Under the pieces are notes generated by a model that had not been told where the DNA came from, made no database searches, and saw nothing but the letters and a program-made list of their open reading frames with translations. Made by a program: the position numbers and the translations under genes. Positions 23,503-31,559 of a stretch of DNA of 64,000 nucleotides are shown piece after piece. Origin of the DNA: Streptomyces sp. 840.1 (GTDB lineage: Bacteria; Actinomycetota; Actinomycetes; Streptomycetales; Streptomycetaceae). Location: the NCBI RefSeq assembly GCF_003751445.1, contig NZ_RJUU01000003.1:806001-870000 (forward strand). The letters are read 5' to 3'. The stretch's first letter is position 1; each line of letters opens with the position of its first letter.

Positions 23503-24285
23503 ATGACCGAGGCCGCCGCAGCACGCGCTCCCGGCGGGGCGCAGGCGGTACAGCGCGCCCTGGACGTCCTGCACTGTTTCCACGACAACGGCCCCGACCT
23601 GAGCGCGTCGGATCTCGCCCGGCGCCTGGCCCTGTCGGTCTCCACGGCCCACCGGCTGGCCCGCACCCTGCTGGGCGCCGGTTTCCTGGAGCAGGACGCC
23701 CGAACGTCGCGCTACCGGCTCGGGCCCGCCGTGACGGAGCTCGGCCGCCTCTCGTACCACCAGCGGGGGCTGCACCTGGCCGCTCCGGAGCTGGCGGATC
23801 TCGCCGAGCGCACGGGCGCCACCGCCGACCTCGCGCTGCGCAGCGGACCGCATGCGGTGATCGTCGCGGGCGGTTCGGTGACGCCGAAGGTGGGGCTGCG
23901 GCGGCCGCTGCACTCCACGGCGCTGGGCAAGGTGCTGCTGGCCTGGGCGAGGCCCGGCGAGGGAGGCCCCTTCTCACTGCCCCCGCTGCCCGCGTTCACC
24001 GACCGCACCATCGTCGAACCGGCAGCCCTGGAGGCGGAGCTGGCCCGGGTGCGCTCCGATACCTACGCCCTCAACGACGGGGAGTCGGCCCATGGGGTGC
24101 GCACCCTGGCGGTGCCCGTGCTGGACGGCGCCGGGCACGCCCGGTTCGCCCTGGCGGTACGGGCCACCCCTTCCGTGATCACCGAGGGGCGCACCGACTG
24201 GTTCCTGACGCAGGCCCGCTCCTGCGCCCGCGCACTGGAGGTCCTGCTGCTCTCACCGGCACAGCGCCGGCCGCCCGCTCCCTGA
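23503..24285 (+). CDS. IclR family transcriptional regulator
   Basis: A 260-residue regulator. The N-terminal winged helix spans about residues 12-75 (AVQRALDVLHCFHDNGPDLS then LSVSTAHRLARTLLGAGFLE). The C-terminal IclR effector domain shows GLRRPLHSTALGKVLLAW and the late AVPVLDGAGHARFALAVRA strand. It is divergent from the leader peptide and desulfinase operon across about 195 bases, so it is the prime candidate transcriptional regulator of that operon, alongside leader control. Start ATG at 23503. Confidence 0.88.
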   Translation: MTEAAAARAPGGAQAVQRALDVLHCFHDNGPDLSASDLARRLALSVSTAHRLARTLLGAGFLEQDARTSRYRLGPAVTELGRLSYHQRGLHLAAPELADLAERTGATADLALRSGPHAVIVAGGSVTPKVGLRRPLHSTALGKVLLAWARPGEGGPFSLPPLPAFTDRTIVEPAALEAELARVRSDTYALNDGESAHGVRTLAVPVLDGAGHARFALAVRATPSVITEGRTDWFLTQARSCARALEVLLLSPAQRRPPAP

Positions 24286-24389
24286 GCCGTCGCGTCCTCC
24301 CGCGCTGTCAGCCGCGCATGGGACGATACGAGTCGCTCCGGCCGGTTGCCGGGAGCGGTGGTGAGACCCGCGGGGACAGAGGGACGTAC

Positions 24390-26636
24390 ATGACTGAGGC
24401 CGTGCCCGCCGAGGGCGGGGTGCCGACCGGGCGGGCCGCCCGGGAGCTGCTCGCGCGGGCCGAGCAGCTGCTGGACGCGGCTCGCGGGGTGCTGGCCGAT
24501 CACACCCGCGCCGTCGACGCGGTACGGGCCGCGCTCGACCCGCTGCTCGACGCCCTCGTCGGCGGAGAGCTGGCGGGCATCCCGGTGTCCAGGCTGAAGG
24601 ACGTCACCGAGGGCCGGCTGCGCGTCGGCGCGTTCGAGCAGGCCGGTCTCACGAACGTCGCCGAGGTGCACGGGGCGAACCGGTACGAGCTCCGCCAGAT
24701 CCCCGGCGTCGGCGCGCAGACCGCCGATCAGGCGCTCGCCGCGGCGAACCGGATCGCGCACGCCGTACGGGACACGGTCACGGTGCGGATAGCCGTGGAG
24801 TCCCCGGACGACGCCACGACCGCTCTGGTCACCGCGTTGTACCGGCTGGTCGAGGCGGGGCCGGACGTGCGGCGGGCGGTGGACGGGGCCCGCGGCCTGG
24901 CCGAGCGGCTGGATCCGCTGCTGGCCGCGGCGGCCCCGGCCAGGGGGCGGCTGCGGATGCTCTTCGCCCGGCGGCCGGCACGGGCGCAGGCGCTGGCCGC
25001 CCTCGCGGAGGTCCGGGCCGTGACGGCCGAGGCGGCGGAGCGGGAGCTCCCGCTGCTGTTCGGGCAGGTGTCGGTCGACCTGCTGCGCGACCCTGACTCC
25101 GCGGTCGCGGCCTGGGTCGACTTCGAGGTGCGCTCCGCCGAGTACTACAGCCTGCTCGCCGAGATGTCCGGCACCGGACCCGACCGGGACGCGGCCGAGG
25201 GGTTCCTGCCCTCCGGGATCGCGGACCGGGTGCGCGGGCTGCGGCTGGACGACGCGCGGCTGCGGGTGTCGCTGCGCGGTTACCAGTCGTTCGGGGCCCG
25301 CTTCGCGCTCGCGCAGAAGCGGGTGATCCTCGGCGACGAGATGGGGCTCGGCAAGACCGTGCAGGCCATCGCCGCGCTGGCCCATCTCGCGGCCCGGGGC
25401 GAGACCCACTTCCTGGTGGTCTGCCCGGCGAGCGTGCTGATCAACTGGGCCCGCGAGGTCCGGTCCCGCTCGACGTTGCGGGTGCTGCCCGTGCACGGTC
25501 CGGAGCGGCAGGACGCGTTCGCGCAGTGGCGTGCGGACGGCGGGGTCGCCCTCACCACGTTCGACGCCCTGCACACCCTCCCCGACGCGGACGGCACCGG
25601 GCTGCGGCCCGGGATGCTCGTGGTCGACGAGGCCCACTACGTCAAGAACCCCGCCACCCGCCGTTCCCGGGCGGTCGCCGGCTGGTCGCAGCGGACCGAG
25701 CGGGTGCTGTTCCTCACCGGCACACCGATGGAGAACCGGGTGGAGGAGTTCCGCAGCCTCGTCCGCCAGCTCCAGCCCGAACTGGCCCCGTTGATCAGCA
25801 CCAGCCACGGCGCCGCCGGATCCCAGACCTTCCGCCGGGCCGTGGCACCCGCCTATCTGCGCCGCAATCAGGAGGACGTCCTCACCGAACTCCCGGCGCT
25901 GGTCCAGGTCGACGAGTGGGAGGAGTTCAGCCCGGCCGATCTGCTGGCCTACCACGAGGCGGTGGGCGCCGGGCAGTTCATGCGGATGCGCCGGGCCGCG
26001 TACGCCGCTCCGGCCACCTCGGCGAAACTGAACCGGTTGCGCGAACTGGTCGCGGAGGCCTCGGGCAACGGCCTGAAGGTCGTGGTGTTCTCGTACTTCC
26101 GCGAGGTGCTGGAGACGGTCCGCCAGGCTCTGGACGGCGATGTGTTCGGCCCGTTGTCGGGCAGCGTGCCGGCCGCCCGGCGCCAGGAGCTGATCGACGC
26201 CTTCACGGCGGCGGACGGCCACGCGGTGCTGCTGAGCCAGATCCAGGCCGGCGGGATCGGGCTCAACATGCAGGCCGCCTCGGTCGTCATTCTCTGCGAG
26301 CCGCAGATCAAGCCGACGATGGAGCACCAGGCGGTGGCCCGCGCCCACCGGATGGGCCAGATACGCACGGTCCAGGTGCACCGGCTGCTCGTGGCGGACA
26401 GCGTCGACGAACGCATGCTGGACATCCTGGCCCGCAAGGAGCGGCTGTTCGACGCGTACGCACGGCGCAGCACCGTCGCCGAGACGACACCGGACGCCGT
26501 GGACGTGTCGGACGGATCGCTGGCCCGCCGCATCGTCGAGGAGGAACAGCAGCGCCTCGCCGCCGAGGCGAGGCCGAAAGCGGACACCGGCACGGGCACG
26601 GACATCGGGAGCCCGGCCTCGGGAGCCGGTGTCTGA
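24390..26636 (+). CDS. SNF2-type DEAD/DEAH helicase with helix-hairpin-helix
   Basis: A 748-residue Swi2/Snf2 ATPase. An N-terminal region of about 300 residues includes a helix-hairpin-helix-like segment (AEVHGANRYELRQIPGVGAQ, near residues 91-110). The ATPase core has Q/motif I LGDEMGLGKTVQAIAALAHL (near 315), motif II VVDEAHYVKN, motif III LFLTGTPMENR, and in the second lobe KVVVFSYFREV, QIQAGGIGLNMQ and QAVARAHRMGQ. It should translocate on duplex DNA and remodel DNA-protein complexes, perhaps in repair; no partner is obvious. Start ATG at 24390 after AGAGGGA; the frame open upstream overlaps IclR. Confidence 0.88.
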   Translation: MTEAVPAEGGVPTGRAARELLARAEQLLDAARGVLADHTRAVDAVRAALDPLLDALVGGELAGIPVSRLKDVTEGRLRVGAFEQAGLTNVAEVHGANRYELRQIPGVGAQTADQALAAANRIAHAVRDTVTVRIAVESPDDATTALVTALYRLVEAGPDVRRAVDGARGLAERLDPLLAAAAPARGRLRMLFARRPARAQALAALAEVRAVTAEAAERELPLLFGQVSVDLLRDPDSAVAAWVDFEVRSAEYYSLLAEMSGTGPDRDAAEGFLPSGIADRVRGLRLDDARLRVSLRGYQSFGARFALAQKRVILGDEMGLGKTVQAIAALAHLAARGETHFLVVCPASVLINWAREVRSRSTLRVLPVHGPERQDAFAQWRADGGVALTTFDALHTLPDADGTGLRPGMLVVDEAHYVKNPATRRSRAVAGWSQRTERVLFLTGTPMENRVEEFRSLVRQLQPELAPLISTSHGAAGSQTFRRAVAPAYLRRNQEDVLTELPALVQVDEWEEFSPADLLAYHEAVGAGQFMRMRRAAYAAPATSAKLNRLRELVAEASGNGLKVVVFSYFREVLETVRQALDGDVFGPLSGSVPAARRQELIDAFTAADGHAVLLSQIQAGGIGLNMQAASVVILCEPQIKPTMEHQAVARAHRMGQIRTVQVHRLLVADSVDERMLDILARKERLFDAYARRSTVAETTPDAVDVSDGSLARRIVEEEQQRLAAEARPKADTGTGTDIGSPASGAGV

Positions 26637-26800
26637 CGGCTCCCCGCGACGCACAAAGCATCCGCAAGAACGTTCTCCTGCGGCATTCGGCCAGAGGATC
26701 GTTTTACTGCCATTTACCGGCAACTCGGTCACGACGCCGCCGAGTCACGGCTAGACAAGAGGGCCGGGGCCGATGTCCGCTGCCCTCTTCGGTACAGGCC

Positions 26801-26938
26801 GTGTTCTGGTGGGAGGTCCGGCAGTTGCTGACGATCAATGTGGCTGTGCTGCTCGCGGTCATCGTCTTCGTCCGGCTGCGCCGGCGTACCGAGGCCCGGA
26901 GCCGGCTCGCGAACGGCGTTACGCAGTCGGGCCGATGA
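26801..26938 (+). CDS. Small single-helix membrane protein
   Basis: A 45-residue protein: a short FWWEVRQ start, one hydrophobic helix LLTINVAVLLAVIVFV and a basic RLRRRTEARSR tail, predicting one membrane span with a cytoplasmic C-terminus. GTG at 26801 has only a weak ribosome-binding site. Its stop overlaps the start of the Mrr-type nuclease gene by four bases (ATGA), so the two are translationally coupled, which supports it being real. No family recognised. Confidence 0.5.
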   Translation: MFWWEVRQLLTINVAVLLAVIVFVRLRRRTEARSRLANGVTQSGR

Positions 26939-27675
26939 GCCGCCCGGTGCGCAGGGGCCGGGCGGCACGTCGACCGGCCAGGCGTCCGCCGGCGCGGCGC
27001 CGTACCCGCAGCACGAGCGGCATGCGGCGCCGGCGCGCGGACGACCGGATGCTCGGCCGCCTCCTGGCGGCCGTCCTGGCCGTCGTCCTCGCAATGGCCC
27101 TGGTCAACTGGCTGCTGGTCCACTGGTGGATCCTGATCGCCATCGGCGCGGCTGCGGCACTGGCCGGCGGCGGGCTGCTCCACCGGAGGCGGCAGCACGC
27201 GCGGTGGGAAGCGGTCCGCGCGCAGGGCCTGCGGTACGAGCTGTCCCAGCTGGATGCCCTGCACCACACCCGTTTCGAGGACGCCGTACGGGACCTGATG
27301 CGCCGCGACGGCTGCCAGGACGCGCTCCGGGTGGGCGGCGGCGGGGACCTCGGCGCCGACGTGAAGGCCACCGACCCCTTTGGGCGCCGCTGGGTGATCC
27401 AGTGCAAACACCGGCGCGCCGGTCTGGCCGGCTCCGCGGTGGGGACACCGGATCTCCAGGTCCTCAACGGCACCGCCCGCCAGGTGCACGGAGCCGACAT
27501 CGCGGTGATCGTGACGAACGGCAGGGTCACCGCACCCGCTGTGGTCTTCGCCGAACAGCAGCGGCTGCACGTCGTGGACCGGCACACCCTCGCGGCGTGG
27601 GCGTCCGGCTCCCGCCCGCTGTGGAAACTGCTCCGGGCCGTCCCGCCCCCACGCCGGCCGACCGCCCTGTCCTGA
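26935..27675 (+). CDS. Membrane-anchored Mrr-type restriction endonuclease-like protein
   Basis: A 246-residue protein: a strongly basic N-terminus, two hydrophobic helices (LAAVLAVVLAMALVNWLLV and WWILIAIGAAAALAGGGLL), then a restriction-endonuclease-fold (Mrr_cat) domain. The nuclease motif is visible as RFEDAVRDLMRRDG, the Asp in GGGGDLGADV, and the Q-x-K in WVIQCKHRR, the D-(Q/E)xK catalytic arrangement. Mrr-type enzymes cut modified or foreign DNA; the membrane anchor suggests a role in degrading DNA at entry, or a non-restriction role. No methyltransferase is nearby. Confidence 0.8.
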   Translation: MSRPVRRGRAARRPARRPPARRRTRSTSGMRRRRADDRMLGRLLAAVLAVVLAMALVNWLLVHWWILIAIGAAAALAGGGLLHRRRQHARWEAVRAQGLRYELSQLDALHHTRFEDAVRDLMRRDGCQDALRVGGGGDLGADVKATDPFGRRWVIQCKHRRAGLAGSAVGTPDLQVLNGTARQVHGADIAVIVTNGRVTAPAVVFAEQQRLHVVDRHTLAAWASGSRPLWKLLRAVPPPRRPTALS

Positions 27676-27720
27676 GCGGTTCCCGCCGGTCCAGGAGCGG
27701 CGGGCGCGGCCCCTCACCCG

Positions 27721-28806
27721 TCAGTGGCCGTCGTGCGCCGCCGCCTTGTCCGAGCTCTTGGCATCAGAGGTCTTGGCGTCGGGTGACTTGGCGTCCGGTG
27801 ACTTGGCGCCAGAGGCCTTGGCATCCGGTGACTTCGCGGCGTGCGAGGACATCGAGTGCGCCTCGTGGCCCGGCACCGTCCCGTCGGCCTTGGCGACCAG
27901 CAGCATCCCGGCCATGCCCATGTCGGAGTGGCTCTGCACATGGCAGTGGTACATCCAGGCACCCGCGCCCACGTGTTCACCGGCGATGACCTGGAAGCCG
28001 AACGAGTCGGCCGGTCCGACGATCTTCGTGTCGATGACCCGGGTCGGGTCGTCGGGGCCGGTGAGCATGCCCGTCCGGTTGTCCGCCCAGCGGTGACCGT
28101 GGACATGGAAGGTGTGGTAGTACTCGCCGTGCGTGATCATGACGACTTCGAGCCGGTCCCCCACCGTGGTCTCGAAGTCGGGGCTCTGGTCGGCGGGCTT
28201 GTTGTTGATCAGCATGTCGTTGAAGACGATGGTGATCGTCTTGTCCGGCAGGATGTCGCCCTTGCGGCGGACGATCACCGGCCCGTACAGCCCCTTGCGG
28301 ATGCCGCCCGTGCCGTGATCGGTGCCGACGACGTGGTCGTGGTAGTGCCAGTAGCCCGCACTGCCCGCCTGCCAGGTGCCGTCCTTCCTGCGGCCCGGGG
28401 CATGGGTGCGCCAGGTGTAGGTCCGGGTCTCGCCGGGTTCGACGATGCTCTTGTTCATCCGGGTGCCGTCGCTCGCGATGTCGTAGTCGACGCCGTGCGC
28501 GTGGAGACTGGCCGCCACGTCCATCGTGTTCTCGAACTCGATGTGCAGGGTGTCGCCCTCGTTGATCTCGATGAGCGGGCCGGGGATCGAGGCCTTGCCC
28601 TTCTCGAAGCCGTACCCCATCTGTCCGTCCGGCAGCTTCTCCGCGTACATCTTGAGGTGGCGGACCACGCCTCCCGCCGGGGCCGTCCGGGGCGGGTTCT
28701 CGGCGGAGGTGGCCTCGATCGCACCGAGGGACAACGATGTCACCCCGGTTGCCGCCGCCACCCCGCCGCCCATCAGAATCCGCCGGTTGAAGCTACGTCG
28801 ATCCAT
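27721..28806 (-). CDS. Two-domain small laccase (multicopper oxidase), Tat-exported
   Basis: A 361-residue SLAC-type laccase, very similar to the S. coelicolor small laccase. The Tat signal is [15 protein letters not shown]. Copper-binding histidines occur in [36 protein letters not shown] and [15 protein letters not shown] (type 1 Cys-His-Met included). It oxidises phenols and other donors with O2 as acceptor and works as a trimer in the family. Unusual: the C-terminus carries an extra tail of about 40 residues made of (A/S)K-S-PDAK-like repeats ending HDGH. ATG at 28806 begins the signal; it is divergent from the ThuA-PQQ gene. Confidence 0.92.
   Translation of the reverse strand: MDRRSFNRRILMGGGVAAATGVTSLSLGAIEATSAENPPRTAPAGGVVRHLKMYAEKLPDGQMGYGFEKGKASIPGPLIEINEGDTLHIEFENTMDVAASLHAHGVDYDIASDGTRMNKSIVEPGETRTYTWRTHAPGRRKDGTWQAGSAGYWHYHDHVVGTDHGTGGIRKGLYGPVIVRRKGDILPDKTITIVFNDMLINNKPADQSPDFETTVGDRLEVVMITHGEYYHTFHVHGHRWADNRTGMLTGPDDPTRVIDTKIVGPADSFGFQVIAGEHVGAGAWMYHCHVQSHSDMGMAGMLLVAKADGTVPGHEAHSMSSHAAKSPDAKASGAKSPDAKSPDAKTSDAKSSDKAAAHDGH
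27756..27837 (-). repeat. Pentapeptide-coding repeats in the laccase tail
   Basis: The 3' end of the laccase gene holds about six 15-base units encoding variants of S-P-D-A-K ([15 protein letters not shown]). This is a coding minisatellite, likely variable in copy number between strains, producing a flexible lysine/aspartate-rich tail. Confidence 0.7.
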
Positions 28807-29069
28807 GTCGAACTCCCCACTTTCAGACGGGTGTTGCGGAGAAACCCAAGGCAACTGCGGCGCGCGGCGCAGAGGTACGCAGGTCATGGCGGTCAACGCC
28901 GCCGGGCACGGGTGGTCCTCGGGGACGGGCCATACCGTAGCCCGGGGATCTTCGTTTATCCACACTAAGGACAAAGTTCGTGCGATTGCTGCCATAGCTA
29001 TTGGCGAGTCGCGAAAAGAGGTCTAGCTTCATGCGCTGTTGCAGTGACCAAAGAGGGGTGGGTGACCAC
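28807..29069. other. Divergent promoter region of laccase and ThuA-PQQ genes
   Basis: No gene of its own. The right part is AT-richer (TTCGTTTATCCACACTAAGG and TAGCTATTGG), as expected for promoters, while the start region of the laccase gene has a GGAGTTCG ribosome-binding site. No clear palindromic operator was found. Confidence 0.4.
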
Positions 29070-31559
29070 ATGCAGCGCACACCACATCACAGGTCCAGAT
29101 CGCGACGCGGACTTGCGGCGGCCGTAGCGGCCGGCGCACTGACCGCATCCCTGCTCGGCGGCAATGCCGCCAGTGCCAGGCCGTATCCCGGACCGCACGA
29201 GTCCATGGCGACAACGTTGTCCCTGCCTACGCCGCCCGGCGGCGCTAACGTGAAGGTGCTGGTCTTCCACGCCTCCGCGTCCGATGAGTCCCCGACGGTC
29301 GACGCCGGTATCTCGGCGATCGAGAAGATCGGGCTCACCGGGCCGGAGGCGGGCCGCTTCAAGACCGTGGCCAGTGACGACCCAGCCGTCTTCACCAACG
29401 GCAAACAGCTCGGCAAGTACAACGCCGTCGTCTTCCTGACGGGCGGCGGCGATGTCCTGGACCCGGAGCAGGAGGCCGGTCTGGAGGCGTACATGGAGGC
29501 CGGCGGCGGCTTCCTCGGCATCCACGACGCGGCGCGCACCGAGCCGTACTCGGACTGGTTCACCGGACTGGTCGGTGCCCGTCCGGCGGCCGACAGCCCC
29601 ACCGCCGTACAGCGCGCGACGGTGGAGATCGGGGACCGGCAGCACCCGGCGACCAAGAACCTCCCGCTGGAGTGGAAGCGTCCCGACAAGTGGCTGAACT
29701 GGAAGGAGAACCCGTCCGGCGACGTGCACACCGTGGCACGCGTCCGGGAGATCACCTACAAGCCGGGGGCGAGCGCCAACGGCTGGGACCACCCGGTCTC
29801 CTGGTGCCGTGACTACGACGGCGGCCGGTCCTTCTACACCGCGATGGGCGGTACGGTCGACAGCTTCGCGGAGGCCGACTTCCGCGACCACCTGCGCGGC
29901 GCGCTCGACTGGACGACCCGGATCTCGCAGGCCGACTGCAAGGCGACGATCACCTCCAACTACAAGGCGGAGCGCGTCACCCAGCCCAACCAGCCCGGGA
30001 AGAACGACCAGATCGGCGAGCCGCACGGTCTGGTGACCGCACCCGACGGGCGCGTGCTGTACATCGGCCGCGGCGGCGCCGACAGCAGCGTTCCGGTCGT
30101 CACCGACTGGAAGGACCCGAACGTCGGCAAGGGTCTGGGCCAGATCCACGTCTACGACCCGAAGACGAAGAAGGTCACCCTCGCGGGAGAGCTGACGGTC
30201 TTCGGCAACAAGGGCGGCGGCGACGAGCTGGTCAAGGTCGAGGAGGGGCTGCTCGGCATCGAGCTCGACCCGGACTTCGAGAAGAACGGCTGGGTGTACC
30301 TGCACTACACACCCCACGACAAGATCGACCGCGACAAGCAGATGGCGGTCCGCCAGGTCTCCCGGTTCACCATGGACCTGGCCACGAACAAACTGGACCT
30401 CTCCTCGGAGAAGGTGCTGCTGCACTGGCCGGTCCAGATCCACAGCTGCTGCCACGCGGGCGGCGGCATGGCCTGGGACTCCAAGGGCAACCTGTACATC
30501 GCGGCCGGTGACAACAACTCCTCCCAGTTCAGCGACGGTTACTCGGGCAACAACCCGGAGCCGAACTACAAGGGCGTCTCGTTCGCCGATGCCCGGCGCA
30601 CCGCGGGCAACACGAACAACCTCAACGGCAAGATCCTTCGGATCCACCCCGAGGACGACGGCACCTACACCCTGCCCCAGGGCAACCTGTTCACCGGCAA
30701 GGAGACCGACGAGGGCGGTGGCAAGACCCGGGGCGAGATCTACGTGATGGGTGTGCGCAACCCGGCCCGGATCTCCGTCGACAAGTCGACCGACACGCTG
30801 TACGCGGGCTGGGTCGGCCCCGACGCGGGCGAGCCGAGCACCACCTGGGGCCCCGCCAAGTACGACACGTTCGCCGCGATCACCCAGGCGGGCAACCGCG
30901 GCTGGCCGTACTGCATGGGCAACAAGCAGCCCTACCGGGACCGCAATCTGCCCGATCCGAGCAAGCCGCTCGGCTGGTACGACTGCGACCACCCCAAGAA
31001 CGAGTCGCCCAACAACGACGGCCTGGTGAACCTGCCGCCGGTCACCGCGAACAACATCTGGTACTCGCCGCAGGGCGGCGGCGTGGACTACCCGCGCGAC
31101 GAGAACGGCATCCCGAGCTACAAGGTGGAGGACCAGAAGGAACTCCTGCCCTGGCTCAAGGGTGGCGGCCAGGCCACGATGAACGGCCCGGTCTACCGGT
31201 ACGACGAGAAGGCCGGCGCCGACAAGTGGCCGTCCTACTGGGACGGCAAGTGGTTCGTCGGTGACTTCTACGACGACACCCAGCCCAGGCACGCCGTGCT
31301 CACCGACCCGAAGACGGTCGGTAAGGGCGGGCTGCCCACGCACGCCGAGTCCCTCAAGGAGATCATCCCGGTCGGCGCAACCGGCATCCGCAACCTGATG
31401 GACTGGAAGTTCGCCCCGGACGGTTCGCTGTACGTCCTGGACTACGGGCGCGGCTTCTTCACCTCCGACTCCAAGTCCGCGCTGTGGCGCGTGACGTACA
31501 AGGGCGGCGCAGCGACCCCGGCCGCCAAGGATCTGGCCAGGAAGGCGGCAGTGAAGTGA
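29070..31559 (+). CDS. Secreted ThuA domain plus PQQ-dependent sugar dehydrogenase
   Basis: An 829-residue exported protein. A basic RSRSRRGL segment and a hydrophobic stretch ending NAASA form the signal peptide (Sec or Tat). Residues of about 55-290 are a ThuA-like class I glutamine-amidotransferase fold (KVLVFHASASDESPTVDAG and GGGFLGIHDAARTEPYSDWF). From about 330 a six-bladed soluble-glucose/sorbosone dehydrogenase propeller follows (EPHGLVTAPDGRVLYIGRGG; GLLGIELDPDFEKNGWVYLH; HAGGGMAWDSKGNLYIAAGD; GVRNPARISVD). The combination suggests oxidation of a sugar or glycoside outside the cell with PQQ; substrate unknown. A GTGA overlap couples it to the next gene. Confidence 0.87.
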   Translation: MQRTPHHRSRSRRGLAAAVAAGALTASLLGGNAASARPYPGPHESMATTLSLPTPPGGANVKVLVFHASASDESPTVDAGISAIEKIGLTGPEAGRFKTVASDDPAVFTNGKQLGKYNAVVFLTGGGDVLDPEQEAGLEAYMEAGGGFLGIHDAARTEPYSDWFTGLVGARPAADSPTAVQRATVEIGDRQHPATKNLPLEWKRPDKWLNWKENPSGDVHTVARVREITYKPGASANGWDHPVSWCRDYDGGRSFYTAMGGTVDSFAEADFRDHLRGALDWTTRISQADCKATITSNYKAERVTQPNQPGKNDQIGEPHGLVTAPDGRVLYIGRGGADSSVPVVTDWKDPNVGKGLGQIHVYDPKTKKVTLAGELTVFGNKGGGDELVKVEEGLLGIELDPDFEKNGWVYLHYTPHDKIDRDKQMAVRQVSRFTMDLATNKLDLSSEKVLLHWPVQIHSCCHAGGGMAWDSKGNLYIAAGDNNSSQFSDGYSGNNPEPNYKGVSFADARRTAGNTNNLNGKILRIHPEDDGTYTLPQGNLFTGKETDEGGGKTRGEIYVMGVRNPARISVDKSTDTLYAGWVGPDAGEPSTTWGPAKYDTFAAITQAGNRGWPYCMGNKQPYRDRNLPDPSKPLGWYDCDHPKNESPNNDGLVNLPPVTANNIWYSPQGGGVDYPRDENGIPSYKVEDQKELLPWLKGGGQATMNGPVYRYDEKAGADKWPSYWDGKWFVGDFYDDTQPRHAVLTDPKTVGKGGLPTHAESLKEIIPVGATGIRNLMDWKFAPDGSLYVLDYGRGFFTSDSKSALWRVTYKGGAATPAAKDLARKAAVK

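Noticed and set aside
23493..24389. In-frame upstream extension of the SNF2 gene
   Set aside because: Overlaps the IclR gene in another frame; composition is arginine/proline-rich and a good start exists at 24390.
24063..26732. 889-residue antisense frame over the SNF2 gene
   Set aside because: No domains; typical high-GC antisense shadow.
27756..27837. Regular repeats as a CRISPR-like array
   Set aside because: Units of 15 bases without spacers, in frame, encoding SPDAK-like residues in the laccase tail.
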